Below are positions 54,862 to 63,936 of a DNA stretch of 64,000 nucleotides, piece after piece; within the stretch, counting starts at the first letter, position 1; every line of letters starts with the position of its first letter. Made by a program: the position numbers and the translations under genes. A model generated the notes under the pieces. The model saw only the letters and a program-made list of their open reading frames with translations, was not told the DNA's origin and made no database searches. This DNA is from Janthinobacterium silvisoli (lineage in GTDB: Bacteria; Pseudomonadota; Gammaproteobacteria; Burkholderiales; Burkholderiaceae_D): the NCBI RefSeq assembly GCF_014200725.1, contig NZ_JACHCL010000002.1:124001-188000 (forward strand), read 5' to 3'.

Positions 54862-55389
54862 ATGATCAAGAAGACCCTGCTAGTCATCGTCGTCATCGTC
54901 GCCGCCATCCTGGGCTACGCCACCACCAAGCCCGATACCTTCAGCGTGCAGCGCGAAGTGTCCATCAAGGCGCCTCCAGAAAAAATCGCCGGCATGATCA
55001 CCGATTTCCATTACTGGGCGGCCTGGTCGCCATGGGAAAAACTCGATCCGGCCATGCGCCGCACCTTCAGCGGCCCCACCAGTGGCCTGGGCGCGCAATA
55101 TGCGTGGCAAGGTAACGACAAGGTGGGCGCCGGGCGCATGGAAATCACCGAAGCGGCCAGCCCTGCGCGCACCGTCATCAAGCTCGATTTCCTGAAGCCG
55201 TTCGAAAGCCATAACACGACCACCTTTACCCTGACGCCCGATGGCGACAACACGAAGGTAAACTGGACCATGACCGGCCCCAGCCCTTACGTGAGCAAGG
55301 TTATGAATGTGTTCGTCAGCATGGATACCATGATAGGCAAGGATTTTGACAAGGGCCTGGCCAATCTGAAGGCCGTCTCGGAGCGCTAG
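54862..55389 (+). CDS. Membrane-anchored SRPBCC (polyketide cyclase-like) protein
   Basis: 175 residues: one N-terminal helix (KKTLLVIVVIVAAILGYA) then a START/SRPBCC fold, VQREVSIKAPPEKIAGMITDFHYWAAWSPWEKLDPAMRRTFSGPTSGLGAQYAW and MTGPSPYVSKVMNVFVSMDTMIGKDFDKGLANLK. These are the standard blocks of the SRPBCC family of exported ligand-binding proteins. Ligand unknown. TTGGAGAGCAT precedes the ATG, and TATAAT lies at about 54844. A terminator follows 25 bases after the stop. Confidence 0.88.
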   Translation: MIKKTLLVIVVIVAAILGYATTKPDTFSVQREVSIKAPPEKIAGMITDFHYWAAWSPWEKLDPAMRRTFSGPTSGLGAQYAWQGNDKVGAGRMEITEAASPARTVIKLDFLKPFESHNTTTFTLTPDGDNTKVNWTMTGPSPYVSKVMNVFVSMDTMIGKDFDKGLANLKAVSER

Positions 55390-55413
55390 GCGTTACGCCT
55401 GCACAGGCACACT

Positions 55414-55437
55414 AACAGGGCCCGTGCGGCCCTGTTT
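55414..55437. terminator. Hairpin terminator between convergent genes
   Basis: AACAGGGCC-loop CGTGC-GGCCCTGTT, a 9-base stem followed by TCCTGTT. On the other strand A's become T's only briefly. Probable terminator for the SRPBCC gene. Confidence 0.65.
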
Positions 55438-55491
55438 CCTGTTGATGTATCGCGATTGGAAAGCACCGGCATCAAGTACGTGCCAATATCC

Positions 55492-55833
55492 CTATTTCAG
55501 GAAAAGAATACTGGCATCTTCAACCACGCCATAAGTCACACAGGTGCCTTTCCCCATCCCATAAACAGTGGCGTCGCTCGATTTTGCAAGCAAGGCCATG
55601 GCATACATGGCCTTGCCGCCGGCGGTTGCCGCATCAAATGACATGGAATGGTTATAACCGGCAATAGCGCAAGCCGGCTGTGTACCCACGATGGTATCGG
55701 CAAATGTTACCAACCCCTTGCCATCGAAATCAATGCGTACCTCGACGACCTTGCCAATGATTGCCCCTTCGGCATGGACTGGCGACGCCACGAATGACGC
55801 CGCAAAAGCCAAACTCAATAAAATATGCTTCAT
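55492..55833 (-). CDS. Small exported protein
   Basis: 113 residues: signal peptide MKHILLSLAFAASFVASPVHA then KVVEVRIDFDGKGLVTFADTIVGTQPACAIAGYNHSMSFDAATAGGKAMYAMALLAKSSDATVYGMGKGTCVTYGVVED. The two cysteines probably form a disulfide. This reads like the widespread short periplasmic proteins of proteobacteria with V-x-V-R-I and G-x-G-x-C patterns, of unknown role. An AT-rich gap of 160 bases upstream holds its promoter and separates it from phcQ. Confidence 0.75.
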   Translation of the reverse strand: MKHILLSLAFAASFVASPVHAEGAIIGKVVEVRIDFDGKGLVTFADTIVGTQPACAIAGYNHSMSFDAATAGGKAMYAMALLAKSSDATVYGMGKGTCVTYGVVEDASILFLK

Positions 55834-55993
55834 CTTCAGATAGATAAAATAAAAATATATTTTATATTGAAAGGTGCCCTGAACATAGCCATTTTGGATA
55901 TCAATAGTATTAACTTTGAAGCCGCAGCGTTCATTACAAGAGAATTACCCGCGACCAAACCGCCGGCAGAATCGTTGGCAAACGGAGCGTTAC

Positions 55994-57007
55994 TTAAAAC
56001 TGCTCGATCCAGGCAGCGAGGTGGTCCGGTTTGAGGGCGGGTTCGGCCTGCACCAGCCTGCCCTGCAGGCCCTGTTCGGTGGAACTCAGTTGCAAGGACC
56101 AGCCGCGCCGCGCCAGCCATAGCAGGCTGGCCAGCCAGAACGCGTGCACGGGCGAAACAGGCGTGCTGGTCGGTGTTTCCAGAAACTCCGTCAACAAACG
56201 CGGTTCGAGAAACAGCGCCGTGCCGCCCCTGTCTTGCAGGGTTTCACCAAACACGGCGTGCAGCAGTTCAATCGCTTGCTCCACCCCAGGACCGGGATGC
56301 TCGCGCTCCAGCGTGGCCAGTTGCTGACGCACGGCAGCGCCAAACGCCGTGCTGCGGAACGCTTCCGAACTGACCAGGTCGGCATGATCCATCGTCAGCC
56401 AATCGGGTTCGGGCGGCGTCACGCCGGCCGTCAGCGCCGCCGACAGATACGCTTCCACCGGCAATTGCTGCTCCGGCCCGGCCAGGCTGGCGCACAGCAG
56501 GTACAGGCTGCCGATGCGGTTGGCGGTCACCTGGCGCTGGCGCACCAGCAGTTTTTCACGCAGCAATTGTGCGTGCTCGTTGCGCAGCTGCGCCAGGTCC
56601 AGCGCCTGCTTCAACTCCATGCGCAGCGCAGCGATATCCCACGGTTTCTGGATGTAGCGGTGGATCTGCCCCTGGTTGACGGCTTCCACCGTATGCTCCA
56701 GTTCGGAATACGCAGTGGTCAGGATACGCACGATGTGCGGGTGGCGGTCCCAGGCATACGACAACAAGGCATTGCCGTAGGCGCCAGGCATGCGCTGGTC
56801 CGATACCAGCACGGCAATGCGTCCGCCCTGCTCGTCGAGGATGCGCTTGCCCTCCTCGACCGAGGTGGCAGTCAAAACTTCGGCCAGCGGTGCGATGGCA
56901 CGCTGGAAATACTTGAGGGCGTTGGCTTCGTCATCGACGTAGAGTATCGTCGGCAGTTCCTGCTCCGGCGCGCGCTGGGGCGGCAAAGGCAGCTTGGCGT
57001 CAATCAT
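55994..57007 (-). CDS. phcQ: Response regulator, PhcQ-like
   Basis: 337 residues: receiver domain (about 18-135) with phospho-Asp in VLVSDQRMPGAYG near 72 and Lys in YIQKPWD near 120. The C-terminal 200-residue helical part (SLYLLCASLAGPEQQLPVEAYLSAAL) is unlike common output domains. As the last gene of a methyltransferase, sensor kinase, receiver-kinase, receiver order it matches PhcQ of the phcBSRQ operon of Ralstonia. There it relays the 3-OH fatty-acid methyl ester signal toward the global regulator PhcA. It overlaps phcR by 8 bases. Confidence 0.85.
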   Translation of the reverse strand: MIDAKLPLPPQRAPEQELPTILYVDDEANALKYFQRAIAPLAEVLTATSVEEGKRILDEQGGRIAVLVSDQRMPGAYGNALLSYAWDRHPHIVRILTTAYSELEHTVEAVNQGQIHRYIQKPWDIAALRMELKQALDLAQLRNEHAQLLREKLLVRQRQVTANRIGSLYLLCASLAGPEQQLPVEAYLSAALTAGVTPPEPDWLTMDHADLVSSEAFRSTAFGAAVRQQLATLEREHPGPGVEQAIELLHAVFGETLQDRGGTALFLEPRLLTEFLETPTSTPVSPVHAFWLASLLWLARRGWSLQLSSTEQGLQGRLVQAEPALKPDHLAAWIEQF

Positions 57008-58121
57008 GCTCGTTCCTTATATGGACGGGGAAACTCAAGGTGACCGTGGTATCGCTGTCAGCGCCATTGCTAACAATACCGATATCGATATTGCCACCAA
57101 AAGAATGCATCATGCGCTGACAGAAAATCATACTCCAGGCAGGCTCTGCAACGCTATCGCTACTGATGGGATCATGCAACAGACGCTCGGGCAAGTCCGG
57201 CAAAATGGCGGGCCCATTGTCGCTCAGGCTGATATGCCGGTTGCCTACGTTGAAAACCAGCCGCGGATGCGGGTGCGCCGCCAACCTGCGCAAGGCATAC
57301 CCAAGCACGGAAGACAGGATCAATGCAACGCAATTGGGCGATTCGGTAATGGCGAAGTCATCTTCGATCACCAGCGTGATGGCCGCACGCTGGGTGGCAG
57401 ACAGCGGATATGTGTCGAGCAACCCTGTCAGCATCTGGCCAGCACTGGCGGCACGGCGCCCACGCCCGCCACGCATGCCTGGTCCCGCGCTGGCCAGGCG
57501 CACGGTATCGACAAAACTGGCCAGTATCGCCAGGCAATAGCGGGCGTTGTCATGCATCAGGGCCGCCGCTTCGACGATCTCGGCCGCTGGCGCCTCGACC
57601 ATTTCCACCACCGCGGCACGCCGCTCGATACCGCGCGCGAAATTGGCGATCGCCCCCAGCGGCGTGTTCAACTCATGCGCCAGGAAGGCCAGCGATTCGT
57701 CGATGGCCATCAAACCCTGGCGGCGCGCCGCCCGTTCGCGCCCGGTCTGCACGGCCAGTTGCAGCGCACTCAACATGGAAGGCATGTCAAACGGCTTTTC
57801 CAGCAGGCGGAAAAGGCTGCCGCCATTGATCAGTTCAAGCAGCACCTGCTTGTCGGCATAGGCCGTCACCAGCATGCACACGATATGCGGATACCAGCGC
57901 GCCACTTCCTGCAGCAATTCACTGCCCAGGCGACCCGGCATGCGGTAATCGGTGACCAGTACATCGACTTCGCCGCCCACGCCGACCAGCAAGGCCAGTG
58001 CGGCATCGACACCGGGCGCCGTCAGCACACGGTAGCGTGCGCCGACAGCTTGGCTGAAATACTTGCACGCCAGTTCCTCATCATCGACGTAGAGCACGGT
58101 GGCGCGGCTATCGTCCGTCAT
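57000..58121 (-). CDS. phcR: Response regulator with C-terminal kinase domain, PhcR-like
   Basis: 373 residues: receiver domain (about 7-120) with Asp in VLVTDYRMPG near 57 and Lys in LLEKPFD near 107, joined to a histidine-kinase-like domain with FLAHELNTPLGAIANFARG near 145-165 and an ATP-binding part (LSDNGPAILPDL, SFGGNIDIGIV). The fusion of receiver and kinase domains in this order is the PhcR hallmark. In Ralstonia PhcR is phosphorylated by PhcS and frees PhcA activity. It overlaps phcS by 14 bases and phcQ by 8. Confidence 0.88.
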   Translation of the reverse strand: MTDDSRATVLYVDDEELACKYFSQAVGARYRVLTAPGVDAALALLVGVGGEVDVLVTDYRMPGRLGSELLQEVARWYPHIVCMLVTAYADKQVLLELINGGSLFRLLEKPFDMPSMLSALQLAVQTGRERAARRQGLMAIDESLAFLAHELNTPLGAIANFARGIERRAAVVEMVEAPAAEIVEAAALMHDNARYCLAILASFVDTVRLASAGPGMRGGRGRRAASAGQMLTGLLDTYPLSATQRAAITLVIEDDFAITESPNCVALILSSVLGYALRRLAAHPHPRLVFNVGNRHISLSDNGPAILPDLPERLLHDPISSDSVAEPAWSMIFCQRMMHSFGGNIDIGIVSNGADSDTTVTLSFPVHIRNEHD

Positions 58122-59469
58122 GTTGACGCCCCTCCCAATCCGGTCGCGGCAAGTCGAAATTCATGCTGGCCCAGGAACCGAACTCACTTTCGGCGCTCAG
58201 GGTGCCGCCGTGGCGCTCGATCACGCCATAGCTGATGCTCAGACCCAGACCCAGTCCCTGCCCCACTTCGCGGGTAGTAAAAAATGGTTCAAACACGCGC
58301 GCCAGGTTTTCCGGTGCGATGCCGGGGCCATTGTCGCGCACGCTGATTCGCAGCCGGTCGCCATCCCAACGGGCGCTGATGCGGATCTCGAACGGCGGCA
58401 CATTGCGCTTGCGCATGGACAGTGCGGCATTGCCCAGTAGATTGATCAGCACGCCAACGATGGCGGCCTCGTCGCCGCGCACCATGGTATCGTCGGGCAA
58501 CTCGCGCACGATGCTGACGCCTTTCGTTTCATGGCCCACCAGGCGGATGGCTGCGTCGAGCGCGCGGGCCAACGGAAAATGTCCATTTTCCAGCTGTTTG
58601 CCATTCTTGCGATAGGCAAAGGTTTTCAGGTCCGACACGATGTGCTGCACGCGCTGCATACCCTGCCTGGCGTCGGCCAGGCATTCACTGATCAGCGCGC
58701 TTTTCTTGGCGGCCGGGTCTTCGATGGCCACCTCGATGGCCATCATGCAGAAATTGACAGGGTTATTGACTTCATGCAGCAAGCCCGCCGCCAGGGTGCC
58801 GATGGCGGCCATCTTTTCCTGCTGCAGCATCTGCCCCTTGATATCAGCCAGGTTGCGGTTGGTTTCCTCGAGTTGCATGTTCTTTTGCGCCACTTCCGCC
58901 TTCAATTGAAACAGCATGAAGCGGGCGCGTTCATTAAAATAGGTAAACACGGTACTGATGCTGGCCGACATGATCAGGAACAAGGTATTGACGACAAAGG
59001 CCGCCCGCAAGTCAAAGCCCCGCGCATACCAGACGCAGGCGCAGACATACAGCAGGCAGGAAATGGCGCCAAAGACCATGTTTTGCCACAGGCCAAAGGC
59101 CAGCACGATGCCCGAGGAATAAATCGCCAGGGTCATGCCCACATAATAGATCGAGCCTGCGCCTTCGGTGACGGCGATCATCCAGGCGATCATCAATTGC
59201 GGCAGCAGCAGCCAGATAAACGTCAGCCACTGGATACGTTCCTGCGCCCAGCGCGTGCGCATGGCCAGCACCACGCACAGTATCAGGGCCGCCACCAGGA
59301 TGCGCGCACCCGCGAAGGCGGCCTGCTTGCCGGGATACAGGGCGGAATCGAGACCCATGCCCAGCAGTATCAGCACAATGCCCGTATAGGCGCCGCCACG
59401 GCTGAATTCCAGGCGAAAATTACGCAGGGCTGCCGCGTAGGCCTCCAGCAAACCTGCGTTATCCATCAT
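58108..59469 (-). CDS. phcS: Membrane sensor histidine kinase, PhcS-like
   Basis: 453 residues. Six hydrophobic segments at about 27-190 form the sensor module, followed by a coil (VAQKNMQLEETNRNLADIKGQML). The kinase core has the phospho-His in GLLHEVNNPVNFCMM near 231, N-box LINLLGNAALSM near 345, G1 DNGPGIAPENLARVFEPFF and G2 GLGLGLSISYGVIERHGG. In the phc system PhcS senses 3-hydroxy myristate or palmitate methyl ester. It starts inside the phcB stop codon (ATGA overlap) and overlaps phcR by 14 bases. Confidence 0.88.
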   Translation of the reverse strand: MMDNAGLLEAYAAALRNFRLEFSRGGAYTGIVLILLGMGLDSALYPGKQAAFAGARILVAALILCVVLAMRTRWAQERIQWLTFIWLLLPQLMIAWMIAVTEGAGSIYYVGMTLAIYSSGIVLAFGLWQNMVFGAISCLLYVCACVWYARGFDLRAAFVVNTLFLIMSASISTVFTYFNERARFMLFQLKAEVAQKNMQLEETNRNLADIKGQMLQQEKMAAIGTLAAGLLHEVNNPVNFCMMAIEVAIEDPAAKKSALISECLADARQGMQRVQHIVSDLKTFAYRKNGKQLENGHFPLARALDAAIRLVGHETKGVSIVRELPDDTMVRGDEAAIVGVLINLLGNAALSMRKRNVPPFEIRISARWDGDRLRISVRDNGPGIAPENLARVFEPFFTTREVGQGLGLGLSISYGVIERHGGTLSAESEFGSWASMNFDLPRPDWEGRQHDGR

Positions 59470-60860
59470 GAAATACTCACTTCGGCAAAGACATTGACGC
59501 CGGTGGCGTCGACATAGATATGATGTTCCGTTGCATGCGCTGGCAGCAAGGCGGACAGAGACTCTTCATTGCGGTAGATCAAATGCCACTCAAGCAGATG
59601 TTCCATGCCGAACTTTCCGGGGTTACTCGAATGCACATTCGTCACCAGCAAGCGGCCACCCGCTACCACCCGGCCGGCGAAATGCTGCAACAAGCGCATG
59701 CAGACCTTATCGGACAGATAGTCGAACAGGCCGGCGCAATACACTACGTCGCAACGATCGGACCGGGCAGCAATACCGTTGCCGCGGCGCCGCTTGAGCA
59801 GATTATGCACGGAATCGTGCACATAACCGATATCGACCTCTTGCCCCGTACGCTGCAGGATGGCGCCCAGGCGCGCACGCGTCCAGTCCAGCGTTTCGGC
59901 GCTGAAGTCCACCAGCTCAAAGCTCAGCCATTGCGCATCGGCACAGTTTTCCAGGAAACGCTGCACTTCGATGGCCGGGCCGCAACCCACATTGAGCACC
60001 CTGAAAATGCGCCCCGCCGCGCGGGCCTGGGCTGCCTTGCGTGTCAGGAAACCGGTCAGGATATCGATGCGGTTGCGGTGCGCTGTCGCCACCGCAGCCT
60101 GCAGGAAAGCCGCGTTGACGATCTGGAAGTAGGTCGTTGGCCCCTGGCGCGGATCGTCCAGCAGCTGGTTGACCATCTGGTAATCGCCGGCATAACCGAG
60201 CGGTTTGGTGAATGTACGAAACACAAACGGCGCGCGCAGGATCAGCGGGTGCAGGGCCGCCTGGGCAAAGGCCCGATGGGCCGGCGCATGATCTGCCTCG
60301 ACCAGGGCCGCCGCTGCCTCCAGTTGCCGCAGATAATGCTGGGTTTGCTCCATCAGCGGCAGCGCCAGTTCATAGAAGACATCAGGCCTCAGGCGGCCGT
60401 TCTCCTTTGGCAGCGCTGCGGACAAATCGACCTGTTCGACCCAGCGCGCCACTTCCGACAAGAAGGCGCGCATCTCGTTGACGACGATCTGGTAATCGCC
60501 GCGGATACGGAAACGCTCGCTCCAGCCCGATACAAAAGCCGTGGCCTCGCGCGCCACGGCGCCCTTCACCAGCACCACATCGCTCAATTCACGCCACGGG
60601 TCGATCAAGGTGACCGAGATGATCGCCGTCAAACCCGTATTGACGCTACTGATGACGACTGCCTTGCCGACGTAGGCGTTTTTCGCACCCATGCGTACCG
60701 TCAGCTCATTGAGCACTTCGCTCACCTGCACGATGGCATCGGGATTGTAAATCTCCATCACCATTGAATTGCGCTGCAGATTGAAAATAGTGCCGCGGAT
60801 TGCCTCACCCCCGGTAGTGCGGAAACTGACGACTGGATCGATTTGCGATTGTGAATACAC
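59466..60860 (-). CDS. phcB: SAM-dependent methyltransferase for quorum signal, PhcB-like
   Basis: 464 residues. The N-terminal part (about 8-95, VSFRTTGGEAIRGTIFNLQRNSMVMEIYN) looks like a PilZ-type small beta domain. The middle is helical. The C-terminal Rossmann methyltransferase (about 275-450) has SAM motif VLNVGCGPAIEVQRFL near 289, ELVDFSAETLDWTRARL and YCAGLFDYLSDKVC. PhcB methylates 3-hydroxy fatty acids to the volatile 3-OH methyl ester signal. The start is a GTG at 60860, with an in-frame stop four codons before it and no clear Shine-Dalgarno. First gene of the phcBSRQ operon. Confidence 0.85.
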   Translation of the reverse strand: MYSQSQIDPVVSFRTTGGEAIRGTIFNLQRNSMVMEIYNPDAIVQVSEVLNELTVRMGAKNAYVGKAVVISSVNTGLTAIISVTLIDPWRELSDVVLVKGAVAREATAFVSGWSERFRIRGDYQIVVNEMRAFLSEVARWVEQVDLSAALPKENGRLRPDVFYELALPLMEQTQHYLRQLEAAAALVEADHAPAHRAFAQAALHPLILRAPFVFRTFTKPLGYAGDYQMVNQLLDDPRQGPTTYFQIVNAAFLQAAVATAHRNRIDILTGFLTRKAAQARAAGRIFRVLNVGCGPAIEVQRFLENCADAQWLSFELVDFSAETLDWTRARLGAILQRTGQEVDIGYVHDSVHNLLKRRRGNGIAARSDRCDVVYCAGLFDYLSDKVCMRLLQHFAGRVVAGGRLLVTNVHSSNPGKFGMEHLLEWHLIYRNEESLSALLPAHATEHHIYVDATGVNVFAEVSIS

Positions 60861-61403
60861 GATAGGACATGGTCAAGATGCCTGGTCCCGGACGCACTGC
60901 TTGCACGGGCGCGCCTGAGGCCAAACGGGTTGAGGGCAAGGCGCGTGGGCGGCAGCCGCCAGAGCGCCATCCTTTGAATCGAGCTAAACCATATAAATCA
61001 TTAACGGCGTGACGCCAAGGCGCGTCTTTGCAGTATCTCTTGCCGAGTGTACACTGTATGTAAGAGCACGGGCAATCGTTGCTGAACGGAAGGCATTTCC
61101 AGTGCGCAAACGCCACACCAGTACAACTTTCCCTCGCTACACCGCATCGAACAGCGCCAGCGCATGGCTCAGCAATTGCGGCGCCTGCTCCGTTCAGCGC
61201 TTGAAGCAATAGCGAAAATTGGTGGCGCCGTGAAAACCGGCATAGGCGGTCACGGCCTCGTTATCATCACCATGCGCCTGAAATGGACAGACAGCTTTGT
61301 GCGCGCGCACGAGATCGGGCCCGGCCTGGAAATAACTACCGTGATGCGCAAGATGCAGCTTGCAGCCCCGTACCCTTGAGCAACGGCGCCGTGGTCAATA
61401 GCG
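60861..61403. other. 543-base gap without a confident gene
   Basis: Between phcB and the GGDEF gene. It should hold the phcB promoter. One minus-strand open stretch (61194-61394) has protein-like composition (HHGSYFQAG ... TAYAGFHGATNFRYCFKR) but no plausible start codon, so it may be a gene fragment. Nothing else stands out. Confidence 0.4.
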
Positions 61404-62297
61404 TCAGGCCGCTGCGGTAGCCGATACCAAGGGCGGCGTCTCGACCGAACGGCTCAGCTCAGCCAGCACCACTTCCGGCACGCCATCAGCCAGCGAACAG
61501 GCATGGCGCAAGCTCAGGCGAATTATGCGCTTGTCATTGGCGTGGTGGCGCATCTGGCCCACCATGAAACACAAATGGCGCGCGGCCACGGCCGCATCTT
61601 CACGCGGCACACCCGGCATCAGCACGGCAAAGCGGTCGTCCGCGTAACGGCACAGCAAGTCGTCGTTACGCAAGTTCAGCAGCAGCATGTGGCCCACGGC
61701 CTGCAGCACGCGGTCGCCTTCGCGGTGGCCATGTTCTCGTTGAATCAAATGAAAGCTATTAATATCGAGCAAAACCAGCGCGCAATCGACGCCCGGATGG
61801 CGTTCTTGCTCCAGGCGCATCTGCGTGCGCAAATAGCTGGCATCGGCCAGCTGCGTGATACGCTCGAACACGCGGTGATCGCGGAACAAACGCTCGCCTT
61901 TTTGCAAGTGCCCGCTCAGGCGGAGCTGTTCCTGGCGCCAGTAATACATGCCGATGGTCAGCACCAGCATGCCCAATGGTACCAGCGCTTCACGCCAGCT
62001 GCCCCACATTTCACGCTTGTCGACGGCAAAGAATTCGTCCAGGCAAGCGGCCCATGAACCGAGCATGATGGCGCACAGGCCGCCCGCGATCAGCCGCATC
62101 GCCAGCCCCCGGGACCGGCTGCTGAGCGCATATAAAAACCACACGCCGGCAATCACGGCCGTGCCCCCTTCGGTAACGATGTCCATCCACTTCCACGCAT
62201 GCGATGGCCTGACGGCGCCCGAGGTGGCATACAGCACGAAAAACAGGGACAGCGCGAGCGCGGCGCCGATCAGGCTGTTGCGGTGAAGTTGCTGCAT
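61404..62297 (-). CDS. Membrane protein with degenerate GGDEF domain
   Basis: 297 residues: about four hydrophobic helices at 8-27, 40-60, 66-84 and 102-118, then a GGDEF-fold domain (about 150-285) with LVLLDINSFHLIQREHGHREGDRVLQ. At the active loop it reads RYADDRFAVLMP instead of RYGGDEFAVLMP, so two glycines and the acidic pair are lost and cyclase activity is not expected. It may instead bind GTP or c-di-GMP or act through partners. The ATG at 62297 has AAGGA 7 bases upstream; an upstream frame extension lacks features. Confidence 0.85.
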   Translation of the reverse strand: MQQLHRNSLIGAALALSLFFVLYATSGAVRPSHAWKWMDIVTEGGTAVIAGVWFLYALSSRSRGLAMRLIAGGLCAIMLGSWAACLDEFFAVDKREMWGSWREALVPLGMLVLTIGMYYWRQEQLRLSGHLQKGERLFRDHRVFERITQLADASYLRTQMRLEQERHPGVDCALVLLDINSFHLIQREHGHREGDRVLQAVGHMLLLNLRNDDLLCRYADDRFAVLMPGVPREDAAVAARHLCFMVGQMRHHANDKRIIRLSLRHACSLADGVPEVVLAELSRSVETPPLVSATAAA

Positions 62298-62394
62298 GAC
62301 GTTATCCTTAAAACAAAGCTGTCTCAACGATAGCGTTTGCCGATGACGGCACGATGACATGTCCGCCTACGGTGCACAGGATAGCCATCACTCA

Positions 62395-63936
62395 TCACAA
62401 GGCATTCAAATTGCCCAGCATCTTCGCCGCCTGCTGTTTGAAGTCAAGAATCGCCGCATCCTCCATTTTCTCCAGCTGGCGGTAAGCCATACCGATGCGG
62501 GGATTGCGTTCCAGCACACGCGCATTGCGATGGAAAAAATCCCAATACAGCGCATTAAATGGACATGCCTTGTCACCGATACGTGCCTTTTTATCGTAAT
62601 GGCAGCCTTTGCAATAATCGCTCATGCGGTCGATGTACGCGGCGCTGGAGACATAAGGCTTGGTGGCCAATAATCCGCCATCGCCAAACTGGCTCATGCC
62701 CACGGTATTGGGCAGTTCCACCCATTCAAAGGCATCGATATAAATCCCCAGATACCAGTGGTGTACTTCGGCCGGATCCAGGCCGGCCAGCAAAGCAAAA
62801 TTACCGATCACCATCAGGCGCTGGATATGATGGGCGTGGGCTTGTTCCAGCGACTGGCTAATCGCCTGTGACAGACAATGCATTTTGGTTTTGCCATCCC
62901 AAAACCAGGATGGCAATGCACGCGTATGGCCAAAGAAGTTTTTACTCTCATAGCCTGGCATATGCGCCCAGTACACACCGCGCACATATTCTCGCCAGCC
63001 CAAAATCTGCCGGATAAAGCCTTCTACTGCGGCCAATGGCGCATGGCCCGCATGGTAAGCCGCTTCTGCCCTGCCCACGACTTCGCGCGGATTGAGCATT
63101 TTCACATTCAGCGCAAACGATAACAAAGAGTGAAACAGGCGCCAGGCCTGGCTGCTCATGGCATCCTGGAAGTCGCCGAAATGCGGCAACGCATTGCCAA
63201 TAAAGGCGTCGAGCTGCAGCAAAGCTTCTTCGCGGCTCAAAGCCCATGGCAGACAATCTGCCCTGGACGCACCAAAACTTTTTACACCCGCCGCCACGAT
63301 GGTGTTCCACAACAGAGAATGGTCGTGCAAGATGCGGGGGTCTATGGGTTCGGCCGGCGTGCCGCGCCACGGCTTGCGGTTATCGTGGTCAAAGTTCCAC
63401 TGGTCACCGACCGGCTTCTTTGCATCAGCCATCAAGACCCCGTGTGCAACACGCATCTGGCGGTAGAAAAACTCCATCAGCCATTGCTTGCGTCCGGCGA
63501 AAATATCGGCCGCTTCATTACGGGTGGTATAAAAATGGTCGCTGTCGACCATCAGCCACGATATGCTGGAACGGCGCCCCTGCTGGTACAGCTGCTCATC
63601 AAGGCGCCACTCGTCGGGCGCCTGGTATTCAAACGCGCTGGCGCGATAATGCGTAATCAACGCCTCGATATTGTCCGGTATCGAGCGTACGCTCTCCACA
63701 TCATCGATCGTGATGTAATGCACCCGGTGCCCGGCCGCGTGCAGCTGCCGCGCCATCTCGCGCATGGCGGCAAAGATGGCCAGGATTTTTTGCGCATGAT
63801 GCAGCACATAATCCGTCTCTTGCCGCACTTCCATCAGGATGTAGGTGGTGGCGTCGTCCACTTCGCTGAACCAGCGGTGCTGCAGATTGAGCTGGTCACC
63901 CAGTATCAATCGCAGGGTGTGTTTTGCTTGGGGCAT
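62395..63936 (-). CDS. FeS cryptochrome/photolyase (PhrB-like)
   Basis: 513 residues in the prokaryotic (6-4) photolyase/FeS-BCP family (DUF523-like N-terminus LRLILGDQLNLQHRWF). It repairs UV photoproducts using light with FAD and a 4Fe-4S cluster. The cluster cysteines are visible: one in KMHCLSQAIS and three in YCKGCHYDKKARIGDKACPFN near residue 435-455. FAD-pocket blocks GWREYVRGVYWAHMPGY and MVIGNFALLAGLDPAEVHHWYLGIYIDAFEWVELPNTVGMSQFGDGG are intact. Single gene; the 64 bases beyond its start show no further gene. Confidence 0.92.
   Translation of the reverse strand: MPQAKHTLRLILGDQLNLQHRWFSEVDDATTYILMEVRQETDYVLHHAQKILAIFAAMREMARQLHAAGHRVHYITIDDVESVRSIPDNIEALITHYRASAFEYQAPDEWRLDEQLYQQGRRSSISWLMVDSDHFYTTRNEAADIFAGRKQWLMEFFYRQMRVAHGVLMADAKKPVGDQWNFDHDNRKPWRGTPAEPIDPRILHDHSLLWNTIVAAGVKSFGASRADCLPWALSREEALLQLDAFIGNALPHFGDFQDAMSSQAWRLFHSLLSFALNVKMLNPREVVGRAEAAYHAGHAPLAAVEGFIRQILGWREYVRGVYWAHMPGYESKNFFGHTRALPSWFWDGKTKMHCLSQAISQSLEQAHAHHIQRLMVIGNFALLAGLDPAEVHHWYLGIYIDAFEWVELPNTVGMSQFGDGGLLATKPYVSSAAYIDRMSDYCKGCHYDKKARIGDKACPFNALYWDFFHRNARVLERNPRIGMAYRQLEKMEDAAILDFKQQAAKMLGNLNAL

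Noticed and set aside
55994..60860. LqsA/JqsA-type alpha-hydroxyketone quorum system
   Set aside because: The first gene is a SAM methyltransferase with no PLP aminotransferase features, so phcB fits and CqsA/LqsA does not.
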